64,000 bases of DNA from Acorus gramineus (taxonomy: Eukaryota; Streptophyta; Magnoliopsida; Acorales; Acoraceae), in contig CM060849.1 of NCBI GenBank assembly GCA_030737835.1, forward strand, positions 434,001 through 498,000, in the 5' to 3' direction. This document shows positions 22,150-35,111 of the stretch, in pieces (position 1 is the first letter of the stretch; each line of letters begins with the position of its first letter). Made by a program: the position numbers and the translations under genes. The notes beneath the pieces were generated by a model. It worked only from the letters and a program-made list of their open reading frames with translations, did not search any database and was not told the origin of the DNA.

Positions 22150-22600
22150 GGTTATTCGCTCTCGATAGTTATACTGGGATAGATGACAATCCAGGCTGAA
22201 TAAGCAACTTTTTGTTTGGTTGTCTTTTTTGTTATTCTTATTGGGAAACGTAAAAATGACTTTTTGTTGTTTGGTTCACCTTGGATAAAGTGATGATAAA
22301 TGGTTGATAAGGGATGAATAAGAGTTTATGATTTTTTAAATGACAATTATACCCCCTGAGAATAGTATGAGATATATATAATTGATTTGATAGATGTGAC
22401 AGTTTTTGGAATCTGTGTGAGTCTATTAGGTGAGATAAATTTTTTAAAATGACAGAGAAGGGTATTTTTATCCATTGGCATAGATAAACCTTGATAAACA
22501 ATTCCACCATTTCCTATAAATAGTTATCAGGCCTTATTCTAGCTTATCCAGACATAACTATCGGAGTTTATTCTATCAAAACAAACAACTTTTTTTAGCT
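22150..22600. mobile_element. Possible MITE with weak inverted ends
   Basis: CTCGATAGTTATACTGGG near 22160 pairs with the reverse strand of 22546-22566 (CCGATAGTTATGTCTGG), and both are followed inward by AAGC and CAACTTTTTGTTTG-like sequence. No clear target duplication was found. Confidence 0.35.
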
Positions 22601-22705
22601 ATTCTAATCTATTCTTCATTATTCTAAGAGTAGGGTTAAACTTTAAGCAGGTTATTTTTTGAATAATAATTATTAAATAGCTATTTGAATAAAAACCCCT
22701 AAAAG

Positions 22706-23050
22706 CATTAACTCTACTCTTGATTAAATTATTAAATAATTAAAATCTAAATCAAAATATTAAAAAGAACAACTTACACTTTTTGTGTGTTTTATGCAAT
22801 AATAATCCTTCTAATATATAAAAACATTCAACAAAAAAAAATGATTAGAACCTTTCTACAAATAAAAAAAAACTAACAACATTAACTCTGCTATTGATTT
22901 AAAATTTAATTAAAAAACTCAAAATCAAAATCAAAATATTGAAAAGAACAATTTACCCTTTCTATGTGTCTCGTGGATGTAATAATCAATCCTCCTAAAA
23001 TATAAAGATATTCAACCAAACAAATTGATTAGAACTTTTTGACAACTAAA
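22706..23050 (+). repeat. Tandem duplication of about 175 bp
   Basis: ATTAACTCTACTCTTGATT at 22708 and ATTAACTCTGCTATTGATT at 22881 start two diverged copies. Both run on through AAAAGAACAA, TATGTGT-like and CAACAAAAA blocks to GATTAGAAC. The stretch 23051-24253 is AT-rich with no recognised feature. Confidence 0.6.
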
Positions 23051-24253
23051 AATATTTTAAAAATATTAAAAAACCAAACACATTAATATCCCTTAGAATA
23101 ATCATAAAAAAACACATTAAAAAATTAAATTTTTAATCTAATTATTATTATTATTGAAACATAACTAGACATAAAACATAATTACAAAAAATAAAATAAA
23201 AATATTTTCTAAAAAGATGAGCTCCTAAGAACAAAAAAAAATGGAATTAAAGAGAATAAGAGAGGCGTGGCATTTGTAGAAACTTTTTTAGGTAGATTTT
23301 ATCCTAAAATCACGAGACTGAGTTCAAGCATATATCCTAAAATCAAATTAAATTAATTCATGTGGCTTTTTTATTTATAAAATAGATAAAATTTTGGGAT
23401 ATTTATTAGGTTAAATTAAATGATTATTATTTCTATGGGAGGAGTTTTTTTCCATTTAACGTTTGACATAAATATAGATACGATTTTATCATATCAATTT
23501 GCATCGGTACCTATCTCATCCATTTTTATGAGTCTTTTTTTTCTTTCATAATCCAGTTGTATCCGTATATTTATTATATGTATTTTTATGGTTTTGTGGT
23601 TATTATATGTATTATATATTCAAATTTGAATAGTTTTATTATTCAGTATAAAATTGGTTTGGTAAGGTATAAAGACAAAATCTTATATTATTAAACCATC
23701 TAAAAATCTCATTCCATTTAATATATAGTGTAATAAAAATAATGTAATAATTTTTATAGATTTCAAATAAGATATATTTAATGAATATCTTTAATTTTGT
23801 ATTATTAAAATTTTAATATATTGATATGATTTACTTAAATTTTAGTACTCTAAATCTTTATTTACATTTTTTATTTTTTGGCTATTTATATATTTTTATG
23901 ATATCATTAGTACATATCCATTTTTTTTAAAAAAAAATCAATATTTAATGGAGTTCATCATCAAAAACTCAAATTATATTAGTATATACTTCACAAAATC
24001 CATCTAATCACAAAAAATTTACAATAAAAAAAAAATTGATCTACATGAAAATGTATGAAATATATTAATAAAATTAAGAGGGTGAAATATTTTAACAAAG
24101 TTAAGAGATATAGATTGCGTTAAGGATCTAATTGCATAATGGTAGATTAGTCTTTTGTGTTTCCAAAATTGTAAAATGAAACTTTTTAATGTATAATTTT
24201 TAAAAGTGGCTGATTTGGATATTTCTAACTTTTGGGAGACTTTTTAAGTCATT

Positions 24254-24625
24254 TCCCCAAGTAAGTAATAGAGTAATTGATTATATCAATTTATTAAAAT
24301 ATATTAATGTATCATTAAATAATATTATAATTTTATTATTAAATAAAATTGTATCATTGAATAATTTTAAAATTTATATATATATATCTATTATTTTCAT
24401 TGAATAATTTTAAATTTTAAATAAATCTGTTACTAATCATATTTTTATTAGATAAGACTGTATCATTACATAATTTAAAATTCTAAGAGTTTAAATAAAT
24501 CTATCAGTATTAGTAATTAAATAAATGATCAAAGGATAAAAAGGAAAATAAAAATATTGGGTCACATAATTCTTTTAATAAGTAATTAATATATATATAT
24601 ATAATAAGTAATAGATATTGAAAAT
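24254..24625 (+). repeat. AT-rich dispersed repeat, copy 2
   Basis: The longest member of the family at 21723-21905 and 61435-61640. Internal TGTATCATT(A/G)AATAAT units repeat several times. Confidence 0.5.
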
Positions 24626-24727
24626 AACAAATCATAAAGGATATTTTGCTACAACGTGATTTTGTAGGGTTATATGTACAAAAAAAAAATCAAGGAAATT
24701 ATTCTTGAAATTCTTTGAAAATCCATA

Positions 24728-24812
24728 ACTTTTCAAATATAACTCTAATTGGAATGATTAATAGCTTACTTTTCAAATATAACCCTAATTGGAATGATTA
24801 ATAGCTTGTTGG
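24728..24812 (+). repeat. Tandem duplication of about 43 bp
   Basis: CTTTTCAAATATAAC then TCTAATTGGAATGATTAATA occurs twice in succession with one difference. Confidence 0.85.
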
Positions 24813-25151
24813 ACAGAGCCTTTTGATATGTAATTATAATTATGAGACTACTGCACGATGAAAAGTAAGCTCAAATATTGAAACTCATATTTAACTCAAA
24901 ATTATCTATTTATCACTTATATTCCATGATTATCTCAATTTAAATCTAATAAAAAATTTAAAAATTTTAAAAAATGATGATGTGGCACGATCACCACCAT
25001 TCATTCAATATATCATTAATATAGATAAATAGATATTAAAAAATAGATTTAATTAATATCTCACATTATCTTTTAAAATATTAAAAATATGTGTTTTTTC
25101 CATTCTTACCCATAATATAAAATTAAAAGTTCATATATTAAAGTCAAATAA

Positions 25152-26065
25152 GGCCCCATTTGATTTGTGTCTTTTTGTGATGGAATTTGATTCTATGTGA
25201 GATTACCAGGAAAATATATAAAATCCAGTGTTTAGTTGGTGGTAATGTTGATGGTAATTATGGGTCCCACAGGAATTAAAATCCATCCATGTGGGAAAAT
25301 AAGGTGGAATCAGATTCTCATCCTTTGTGGTGGTAATATCAGATTCCATCAGGAATCCTAAATTAGATTACTATTATACCCTTTATAAATTAATAAAATT
25401 ACTATGTATATCCCTTCTAAAATAAGTAATCTCTTTTTCTTCTTTTTTTCACCACCTATATAGTGGGTTTATATAGTCATTTAAATTTTTTAACTAAAAA
25501 ATTCTGTTATAATTATTATATGTGTGAAAAATCTTAATTGTGTATTAGATATTAATTTATCTTTTTAAATTTAATGTTTATTTTTGTAGATGGGTTTAGA
25601 TATTATTATCATTGATATAATATGTGATGTGTGATGTTGGTTTTGGCCTAAAACAATTTCTCTGAATTTTAACTAATAAAATTGGTTATTTAATTTTTAG
25701 GGGAGTTCATAATATTTAACTAATGTAAAAAAATTATTATTATTATACATAATTGGTTATTTTATTTATTTGCATTCATTAAATATTTATAAAAAATTTA
25801 TTCTTTTTTTATTATTGTGATATAGATAAAGAAATAAATTTTACAAGTATATATACAATAGTAAGGGTATTTTAGACATTTAAATCAAATTTCTTATCAT
25901 TTTTCATATATGAAACAAATACTTGAAAATGTTTCTTTGGAGAAATCCACTAGCGAACCAAACAGTCTGATGGGATCAGGATTTCTGGTAAAACAATTCT
26001 TGATAAACTGATTCCTAATAAAGTAATTCCACAAAAAAAAAAAATAACACGAACCAAACGGGGCC
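25152..26065. mobile_element. PIF/Harbinger-type MITE (Tourist-like)
   Basis: A 914-bp element with terminal inverted repeats GGCCCCATTTGATTTGTGT and, on the other strand, GGCCCCGTTTGGTTCGTGT, flanked on both sides by TAA (25149-25151 and 26066-26068). GGCC(C/G)..GTTTGG ends with a TAA/TTA target duplication are diagnostic of this group. No transposase frame is present. The flanks 25020-25148 and 26069-26190 are similar to each other in direct orientation. Confidence 0.8.
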
Positions 26066-26190
26066 TAAGGTTAAAATTGAAAAATAAAAATTGAAAAAAA
26101 TATATTTGATGAATATCGCATCTTATCCACTAAAACATTATAAAATACGTATTTTCCATTTTTACTTTTTAATATAAAATTAAATGTTAT

Positions 26191-27099
26191 AAATGAATAA
26201 GGGTGAAAATAGAAAATGAAAATGTTACACACACAAAGCAACAAGCATGAAAACCTCAATACTTTTAGTTAGTATAATAGATTTTCAGTCGTCTCTTTTT
26301 AACAACCTTGTAACAAAACAAAACAAATTTATATTCATAACATACCACATTCAAGGCAGGTCTAAACCATTTATTTATGAGATGAAATCTGCACCATCCA
26401 TCCATTCATAAACCCTAAAATCAATCAAAACCTTTCATTATCCTTTTCTTCTTTGGTGCAACTGAGTCGCCACTGACATTGTTTTTCCTGTCTCTACCGC
26501 ACACTATTTCCTCTTCTTCGTCTCTCTCATAATTCATCTTCTGAGGTTGTTGACTCCCTCTTGCTCTCATGTGATGCAACGACAAATGGTGTTGGGGATG
26601 AAGTGATAAAAATTTGTTGCAAGATTGTATTCTTGTTTATTGTGTTTGCTTCATTGAGAGTTTTTTATGTGCTTTGGTTTTTCTACATAAATTTTTTAAG
26701 TTCAAATTTTAATCGATGATTGGTTTCAAATTTTAATCAATGATTGGTTCATTTGGATTTTTTTATTTCATTTTTTTGCTAGTTAATAGATGGCCAAAGT
26801 TTTCAATTATTGGTTAATTATTATGATTATTAATTATTTGTACATGGATCTCAATGAGTCTCACTGTAGGTTTCAGTGTTCTTTTTGTGGAAATATCAAA
26901 TAATTGGATTTTTTGAGTTTTTGATGGAGATATGTATCATGTTGTTTAGTGGAACATATATTGGATTGATATTCAGTAATTGTTAAGCATTTTCTGTTTA
27001 CTTAAATATATTTTACAAATATAAATTTTTTTTTTAATTTTTTTTTGTATATTTAGGTTAGATTCACTTGTAAATCAAAGACAAAGAAATAGTGAGATG
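26191..27099. other. AT-rich spacer, no gene recognised
   Basis: A pyrimidine-rich stretch at 26430-26560 (TCTTCTTCGTCTCTCTC) could be a gene leader, but no frame follows it. Confidence 0.3.
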
Positions 27100-27640
27100 T
27101 TGTGATGCTCAACAATCTTTCACCCAATGGACCCATGGGTTGAAGCCCGTGTCGAGTTCGGTTTGGACCCCTCGGGTTGGGGACAGGTCCGAGTTCAGGT
27201 GTATAAGTGTATGTATTAGGTTTTTAAAAATCCCTGATCTGACCTAATCTGCCTGAGTTGTAGCCTTAACAAAACCCTTGTCGTGTGATATCTAGGAAGC
27301 TTTCTTGCACTCGACGCGCAAGACACTACAATTTCCATAACACAAGGCCCACACAAGGCTGGCCGGCGGGTGTTTATAGCTATACAACAATGTCACCCCT
27401 CCGGGGTTTTTCTTTCAGTGTTGCTCATTATGATTTGTTGTTTCCTAAATCCGTTTATAGCGGCCCTGCACCATGAAGTTCAAAGTAGCGCCATCCCTTC
27501 GATCATCCTTTCCCATCCTTTATCCGCGTTTTAAACTCTTGGAAGCCAAAAACTCAAGAGGGGTTTTCAGTTTGGAGTTGCTGTGTTTGGTGGTGGAGAG
27601 AGGTTGCGTAACCTTCATGACAATGCAAAAACTTAATTGA
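27100..27640 (+). other. Island of balanced base composition, possible gene or organelle fragment
   Basis: GC content rises sharply here. One plus-strand frame from about 27370 to 27531 is open and very hydrophobic (VFLSVLLIMICCFLNPF, then ALHHEV), like a membrane protein or organelle-derived ORF. I do not recognise it. The edges show no duplication or inverted repeat. Confidence 0.25.
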
Positions 27641-28423
27641 ACACTTCCACATTATTATTATTTTTCTTTTGATTTAAATATCGTATAAACTTATTATATC
27701 ATGATTTATAGAATTTTATTCATAAAAATTATGATTGGTTACTTGTTGAAATATTAAATTTAATAAACTTTTAAATTTTATAATAATAAAATAATGTTAC
27801 CATGTTATATAAAACTTATAAAATTTTAAGTTTTAAGACTCCATGATTATGAGAAAAATATAGGGTTTTTTGTAAATATACCATAAAAATATTATATTTA
27901 TTTTTATACCACTACAAATAATGTATTTATTTTTACAATTGGTAGACCACATCCTAAGCCCTATGAGGTGGCAAGTGTGAATTTTCTATATTACCCCCTC
28001 ACAATTAATCTCTTCGTTGTTTCCATAATCGGTCTAATAATTACAGGATTAATTATGATATGAAGATCACTTCCTTTTCTAGAATATACGAATTCAATTG
28101 CACGTTCAAGAAAATAAAAAATCACAAGTTTCATTTTTTTTTCTGATTGTTCTCTCACAACGAAAACAAACATCAAATTTTTTTTTTCATTCATATTTGA
28201 TCGGCGGAGAAGAGAAGAGAAAAACGAGTTTCGTTTTTGTTTTTGTGCGATCTGTTTGTGGTGCAAACATTCAGGTTAGGCCAATCGAAACACCCAAAAA
28301 TTGACGATTTAGAATTTTTAGATCCAGTTTATTCGGTGAAAATGAAAACAAACATCGTAATCGTTATTTTTTTTCAGTTTGATCAGTTGAGAATATAAGA
28401 ATTACACGATTGTGGTGGAAACA

Positions 28424-29612
28424 ATGGCGATCCATTCAGGTTAGACTGTTTTCGATCTAAATAATTGAATTTGATCTGATTTTTTTAACTGTTCCTTTGA
28501 ATCATCATATAATTTTTTTTATACATAATTTAATTTAAATTAAGATACGTGTGATGTATCTGAATTCTGATGCGTTCTTATGTTTTACATTCAAGCCTGT
28601 ATAATCAGTTTTTTAGTGGTGTGTATATGTACATTTATGCATATTAAGTCATTCAGCATATTTTATAGCTTTGAATGATTGGTATTCAACCCATTAGATT
28701 CAATATTCGGTAGTATCAAATGTGTAGATGTTAATTCCAATTCCAGATACATGTGTATCTTGATGTTATTTTTCTACCCAATTGAAATTTATTTATTATT
28801 TATATAGATTTGATTGATGCCTATCTGATTAATATTCAATTGCTTATTGTCATATATATAAAGGCTTGAATGACTTTCATTGAAAATCTATGTGTTTTTC
28901 TGATTAGCTTGTAGACCATGAAATTGTTTGTTTTTTGTTTTATTGATTTTTCGTCATTACTTTGAATCATTATATACATTAATTGAATCTGAATTTTATT
29001 TTAAATTCAGATACATGGGATGTATCTTGATTTTCATGCATTGTTGTGTACCAAGTATGATCTGTACAATCATTTATGATTGTGTGTTTGTATATAATTA
29101 TGCATAATGTGTCATTCATCATATTTTTTAGCTTTATATCAGTATTATTCGACTCATTCAGATTGAAGATTTTGAAATACACTAGACATTCACTTGTATG
29201 GAATGTGTATTTGTTAATTCAAATTCTAGATACATCTATATCTAAATTTGAATTCATCCCATTTTTTGAAGGTTGTTATTTTTATTTTTATGGATTTGAT
29301 TAATATATAGCTGATTAATATGTAATTGCTTATTGTTGGCATTTTGAAGACCTTTTATGAATTTTCTATACAGTTCTGAGTAGCATGTAGATCATATTTG
29401 TTCATTTGGATTTTCAGATACATTATTGTATCTTAATTGATAACATGTGGTTGATGTTTTTTTTTTCACCAGGCAATGATGGTGATTTTGTGGACACATG
29501 TGAAGAATCAATTCATTTGGATGACATCAATGATCCATGTTATGTGAAAACCAGTTTGTTGAAGGAATTGTTTGTTGTGGCTGATCAGCAAAATGTAGAT
29601 GAGATTGTCTGA
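28424..29612 (+). CDS. Possible two-exon gene for a 51-residue acidic protein
   Basis: Exon 1 is 28424-28439 (ATG, then AIHS plus one base) and ends at CAG/GTTAGA. The intron of 1033 bp ends in a T-rich tract and CACCAG at 29472. Exon 2 (29473-29612) continues in the same frame with GNDGDFVDTCEESIHLDD and INDPCYVKTSLLKELF to TGA. The join is in frame and both sites are canonical. The peptide is acidic with no signal or membrane segment. I do not recognise it. It resembles a short N-terminal piece of a larger plant or transposon protein, so this may be a truncated remnant rather than a gene. Confidence 0.3.
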
Positions 29613-30760
29613 ATGTCTGAATGCCTTTGGCTCAACTCTATTGTTGCAAATGTTTCAAATATTCTGTGCACTGTAGATCTGTACTCGGGATAGTATGCCC
29701 AGTTTCTTCTTTGTTCAGCAACTCCGTCTTTTTTGCTTTTGCATAATTTGTACAACATCCAAATGCAGTTAAAATGCCTAATACAGTATCATACACATGA
29801 CATTGTCTTTTCTATACGAACAGTGGACAAACACTGTCTTTTTGTGTATTAAGATACATGTGTATCTTAAAAATGAAATCAAGAGTTTCTAAACAAATAT
29901 AAGAGAGATCAAAACTATATATACCATCTATATTTCAGATACATATGAACAGCCAGATTGCACACAAATAAATGCTATCAAATGTTTGTTTTTTCAGATA
30001 TAGCCAAAGGATTTAACCATGTTTTATATAACAATTTCAGATACAATTTTTACAAGAGCATTAATCTATTTTCATCAAGGGATTTATAGAAACAGTTGAG
30101 TAATCCAAAATATAAGATTGAAGTTTTTAATACACAACACATTCTGATTCATGGCTACTTGTTAATAGCTTGTAATGTGACTATTAGGTTCTCTGTTGCT
30201 ACATAATTGCTTCAGATTCATATTTATTTGATAACAGATTTTCAGATACATGTACAGTTGATTAAGATACATGGACTGTTTACAAAAAAAAATAAGATAT
30301 ATTCATCAAACAATACATGTTAATTATCAAAGATAATATAATAATTCATGATCTACATGCATATGATATTTCAAACATTTCATTTGGCTACTATTAATTG
30401 CTCAGTTAACCAGATTTTGTTTCACTGAATCATGAAACAATTGCACATTATATAAAATTTTCAGATATATGTATCTGACTTATGTTTTTGTTTCATCAGA
30501 AGCGAAATATGCACACGAGAAAACCCTAAACAATCGAAAAATGTAATTTCATTTTTCCTTTAATCTTGATACACTAGCAGACGAAGACAATGTATCAGAA
30601 AACAATCTCATAATATATTAGAGATTAATGACAATGTATCTTGATACACATTTTTTTTTATTCAGATGCATGTATCTGAATCACTGATTTCAAATCATTT
30701 TTTTTTTATTTCAGATGCAAGTATTTGAAACAATGATTCTTCAAATGGATATCAGATACA
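28540..30760. repeat. Cluster of GATACA/TGTATC motifs
   Basis: At least fifteen copies of CAGATACAT, many as palindromes such as AGATACATGTGTATCTT (28748, 29849), are scattered at irregular spacing. They resemble subterminal repeats of a DNA transposon. No terminal inverted repeat could be assigned to the segment 27870-31330. The stretch 31331-32048 is AT-rich with no feature. Confidence 0.55.
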
Positions 30761-32048
30761 ATTAGATTAACAAGAGTCGAGATAATTGAAGGAAATCGTT
30801 TTATATATTATTTTGAAAATAAAAGATTTCGTCTAATAAGAAGTGCAAAAAAAAAAAAAAACAAAAGCGTGACCTCTTTATTGATACAAACAACTTGTTT
30901 TTTTTTTTTGTCAAAAAAAAAAAAACAAATACAAAGCGACAGTTAAGTTTCGATTGGTGGAAGAAATCTATCCTTTTTTATTCGCCATTGTTGACGATTT
31001 GTTGGGGAAAAAAACAGATGGATTGAAATCTTGATTGCCTAATTTTTTTTTTTTTCGTTCGTATGGTTTTGCCCAAATCAGAACCCTAACATTCAAATTT
31101 TTTTGAAATATGTTACTTCGGGGAGAGGAATTAATGGTGCTCTCATTTGTGGGATTCGGTTACGATTTTAATCAGGATATTATCTAGTTAGAGGCAATTT
31201 TTAAAATTATAAGAAGGGTAGTTTTGTCATTGACATTTTGATGGTTTGAAAAAGTCAAATAGGGAACCAATAGGAGAGTACCACCTATTGCGGCTCACAA
31301 ATGGAGCTTAATTTATGGGGCCTAGGTAGCAGCACTGTTATTTTTATATCATTAGAATATTTCTTAATGTAAAAATGTGTTTCTTTTTTATCCCTTTTTA
31401 ATCAAAATGAACCTTAACTATAGTTTCTTATACAAGAAGTAAAAATGACAAAAATGACCTTAACATATAATATTTGTTATAATATAAATAACTAAACACA
31501 AGAACCTAATTAAATTCATGTTCTTTCCAAATCAATCGTGAGACATGCATTCAACCATGCCCTTTCTTTCCTTGTCTTCCACTCAACATCTATTTTTTTT
31601 TTAAAATTTGTCATTTTGTAATATATATGATTAATTATATTCAAAATAATTTAATTTTATTTTTACTAATATGGGTAGTAATAATTATTATGTCTTTGCT
31701 AATAAATAGTTTGTATGATTAATTATTATGTTTTTGGATTTTAGATGAAATTTATCATTTTCATGTTAAAATGCGTATTTTTTTTTTATAAATATTGTAT
31801 TTGGTAAGGTAAAATATTCAAAAATATAAAAAATAAGGGTAATTATGTCATTTTTTAAAGACATTAATGGTTTTAGTGAAAATTTGGATTGAAGTAAACG
31901 AGGATGATAAGTATACACAAGTTATATGTATTTCAATGGCCTAAAAATAAATAGGTTATTTGAAGAGGTATAAAATTAAATGGCATGTTTTGGATGATAT
32001 ATTTCAAATATTTTATACTTTTGAAAACTTATTTAATTAGTAATATAA

Positions 32049-32300
32049 CTAGTCTTCCCCCACACATGATGTGTATGTAAATAAAAAAAATCTGTCAACA
32101 ATCAATGCTCTCAATTTATATGCGATATAACATGTCACGTTATATATACATAAATGATATAATGAAAATTTTAATAATAATAAAATAAATCGTTTGTAGA
32201 ATTTATTATGAAATTATACATAAAGGAGATATGTTATAATTGAAAATGAGTTTATATATATATACCCTTTAACCAACCCTATATTAAAAGAATAATATTT
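32049..32300 (-). mobile_element. Helitron 3' end (copy H2)
   Basis: On the minus strand it ends with a hairpin (ACACATCATGTGTG), then GGGGAAGA and CTAG at 32049-32052, followed by T. It aligns with H1 (10585-10824) through CTTTATGT.TAATTTCATAAT and ATTATTATTAAAATTTTC. The 5' end was not determined. Confidence 0.6.
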
Positions 32301-32689
32301 TTTTAGGCCCCAACATCACATGTCCCATGAGGTGACATATGTTCAATATTTGTTATACCCCAATGTGATTTTTTTTTTTTTTTTTTTTTGTAACTGATTC
32401 CATAAAATAATGAGACAATTACGTTTTACTTTTTTCCATACGTGTGACCGCCTGTTGAACATTTCTTTACTCTTTTTTTTAATTCCTTTCTTGTCAATTT
32501 TCCCTCCTGTTGCTTGACGAATCTCCACGGCTCTAATTTCTACTTCGAATGAATTTGAAGTCACGGATTCTTTTTGTTTTTTCGATTTGGATTTCTTCTC
32601 AATGTCTGTTGGATCATGTTTTACATTATTGGATTCGTAATCGAGTTGTATTTTACTGATTGTTTTAAATTTTAAACACGAATTTTTTT

Positions 32690-33090
32690 ATGTATGAATG
32701 TCATTTTCCACAGTTTGATTTATTTTTGCTCTTATATTTTAAATGTAACACTAAATACTGTTACATTTTATATATGGATAGTTTGTATGATGTTACTGTT
32801 ACATTGTTGACGATGAAAATATTCATTTTTCATATTTGTGTTATTTTTGTTACATTTGTAAATGTAACAGTCAATCGCCTGCGTGTATTGATTTATATTT
32901 ACCACATTCATAAATATAACAGTCAATTACATGTGTCTATTGCTGCGAAATAGATACATTTACGCAATATGGTTACATTACAATGTAACTAGTCATCAAG
33001 AGCAAATATTTGAATTACTTTTGCAAGGGAGTCTGCTACATTTCTTCTCCACTTTTTTTGTTTCTGTAACATTTTTTAACATCAATGTTA
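32690..33090. repeat. Region rich in TGTTACATTT motifs
   Basis: Eight or so TGTAAC/GTTACA words in 400 bp, beside TTGCTGCGAAATAG at 32940. A similar word cluster occurs at 56185-56270, beyond the inverted CACTA-type end. Confidence 0.4.
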
Positions 33091-33094
33091 TAAG

Positions 33095-33510
33095 CACTAC
33101 AGGAAAATAGGACATTAGCTACAAACTGTTTCATAGCAAACACCTATTTTTTCGCAGCAAAAGATATTTCTCGACGAAATCATTCCGTTGCTATTATGGT
33201 TGCAACTGCTTCGTATCGGAAAACCTTTTGCCACGAAATAAAATATTCGTAGCAAAAGGATACTTTTGTTTGCAAAAGGTAATATTTCGTTGCAAACGTT
33301 ATCCTTTTGCGACGAAATGGTTTCGCAGCAAAATCTCCTCTTTTGATACGCAAATACTGTCGTAGCAAAAGGTTACCCATACAACGATGGTGGCCATTTG
33401 CTACGAAACAATTTGGTCGCAATAGGCCACATATTGCCACGAAAATGTCATTTCGTAGCAAACAGTGACATTGTGCTGCGATATTATTTCGCAGTTAAAA
33501 GTATATAAAT
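33095..33510 (+). repeat. CACTA left terminus and subterminal repeats
   Basis: It starts CACTACAGGAAAATAGGAC, the canonical terminal repeat of CACTA elements (usual form CACTACAAGAAAA). Within 400 bp there are more than a dozen copies of TTTCG(T/C)AGCAAAAGG and its inverse TTTGC(T/G)ACGAAA, in both orientations. In this superfamily such motifs bind the element-encoded protein. The left flank AAG (33092-33094) would be the three-base duplication, but no partner can be assigned. Confidence 0.75.
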
Positions 33511-34037
33511 TAAATTTTTAAAAAAGTTTGACCTTCCCTGTGAAATATTTTGCAGGGAAATGTCAAATTTTCATAGAAAAAACTTTTTGATTTTTTTTAA
33601 ATTTTTATAATACAATTAATTAAATATTTAATGATGACAATAAATAAAAATACTATTAATGTGCAATTCCACCAAATCTGATCACAAAAGATTTCCATTC
33701 ACCTTCATTTGAGTTTCAACAATTCTTCATTATTCTCAGTTTCTCAAAAACTATGGACAATAAGCGATCCTCCACTTCCCATCTGGAGGAAATTGACATT
33801 CGCAAACCTATCTGTCTAATTCAAACATGTTATTTTCATGATCACGATCTATAAAACTAAGTTGAGATTTTTATTCACAAATGAGTTTCACAAGCTCCAA
33901 TTCACGATTTACTATAGTATTCAATGTCTAAATGGACTTTTCATCAACAAGCATGTGAATTTTGAAACAAATCAAGACTTAAAATGCTAGTGAAAAGCTC
34001 AGTACGTGAAAATAATTATCTGAATTTAATCACCAAC

Positions 34038-34112
34038 CTTTGTTGCTTCGGATGCATAGCTTACGCTGCTGTCTTGCATGCTCCTGCTGTCTTGCATTCT
34101 CTTCAAACTCTA
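34038..34112 (-). pseudogene. Unidentified 75-nt exon in the CACTA region
   Basis: Bounded by TTTTTTTGCAG before and AAAG/GTTGGTG after on the minus strand. It reads EFEENARQQEHARQQRKLC, a charged helical segment. It is downstream of the NMNAT exons, but I do not recognise it as part of NMNAT. It may be from another captured gene. Confidence 0.35.
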
Positions 34113-34274
34113 CTGCAAAAAAAATCACCAAGGTTTCAAACAAGGATGATATCACATACATGCGACCAAAGCTATACATGAAGAAATGCCGTAACTTCAG
34201 GGCAAAAAAACTAAATAAAAAAATGTGCATTTTAAATAGACTCAGTATGTCAAAATTTTATTGATTATTCCCAG

Positions 34275-34352
34275 GGATCTAACATTATGATGGAAAGAGC
34301 TTTTGCAAGCTAGCTCACACAGTTGGATTCGTTGCTTGGCTGATAAAAGACC
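34275..34352 (-). pseudogene. NMNAT exon fragment (second part)
   Basis: After a good acceptor (CTTTCTGTAG) the minus strand reads GLLSAKQRIQLCELACKSS, which matches the helix after the substrate loop in plant nicotinamide/nicotinate mononucleotide adenylyltransferase, the last common step of NAD synthesis. After CKSS one base is lost or gained, and the next frame continues MLDPWE before TAA at about 34275. That is where the enzyme normally has its DPWE motif. The fragment is therefore broken by a frameshift and a stop. Confidence 0.7.
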
Positions 34353-35111
34353 CTACAGAAAGAAGGCTAGTGATCTTATTAAAAATGCACACACGAGAAT
34401 GAGTGAAAATATATAGCACAGAATTGAAATTCAAACACTGGCCATCATATTCCTTTCAATGTATAGTCATGAAGCAAACAATTCCTTTTGGAAAACTAGC
34501 CAGTCTTTCTATTATTACATGAAATTTATGTGGACTCCACTGTCTTCAAGAAAAGGAGGGGTCTTGCTGGAGATGATCTGTTTTCTTTACTCTGTTTTTT
34601 TTTTTTTTACTTTTTTTGGCAGATTAGGAAGGGGATGGATTCAAAAGCATATATTCAAACTTATAAAAACACTAAAAGAGTATGCCTTTGTTCCACTACT
34701 CTAAAGTCAAACATTTTATTCAAGAGCCTCTAGAGAGTAAAGCTTAATTCTTGAAGGATGTCCAAGTTCCACTCTACTTCAGAATTCTTGAGAACTTCCT
34801 CTTCAATCAAACATAAGTCAGTGTATGTATGCAAAACAAGCAACAGTTTAATGATCCAAAATGAACCAACAAGAGCTTCTTCTTCTTCTACTACTACTCT
34901 CTATCATCACATTTACTTCTTGTGAGAATGGTAGACAAGATTCAACCAGATATATAAAAGAATATTACCAGATATGAGAAGATACTACTACTAATATTTT
35001 TTGAATTTTACCAAATATGAGAAGTATATTAACAGCTTCTCTACTACTAATACTTTTTTTTAATGAATTCAGGAATTGTTGATGTAGATAAATGTAGTTA
35101 TACAAACTTAC

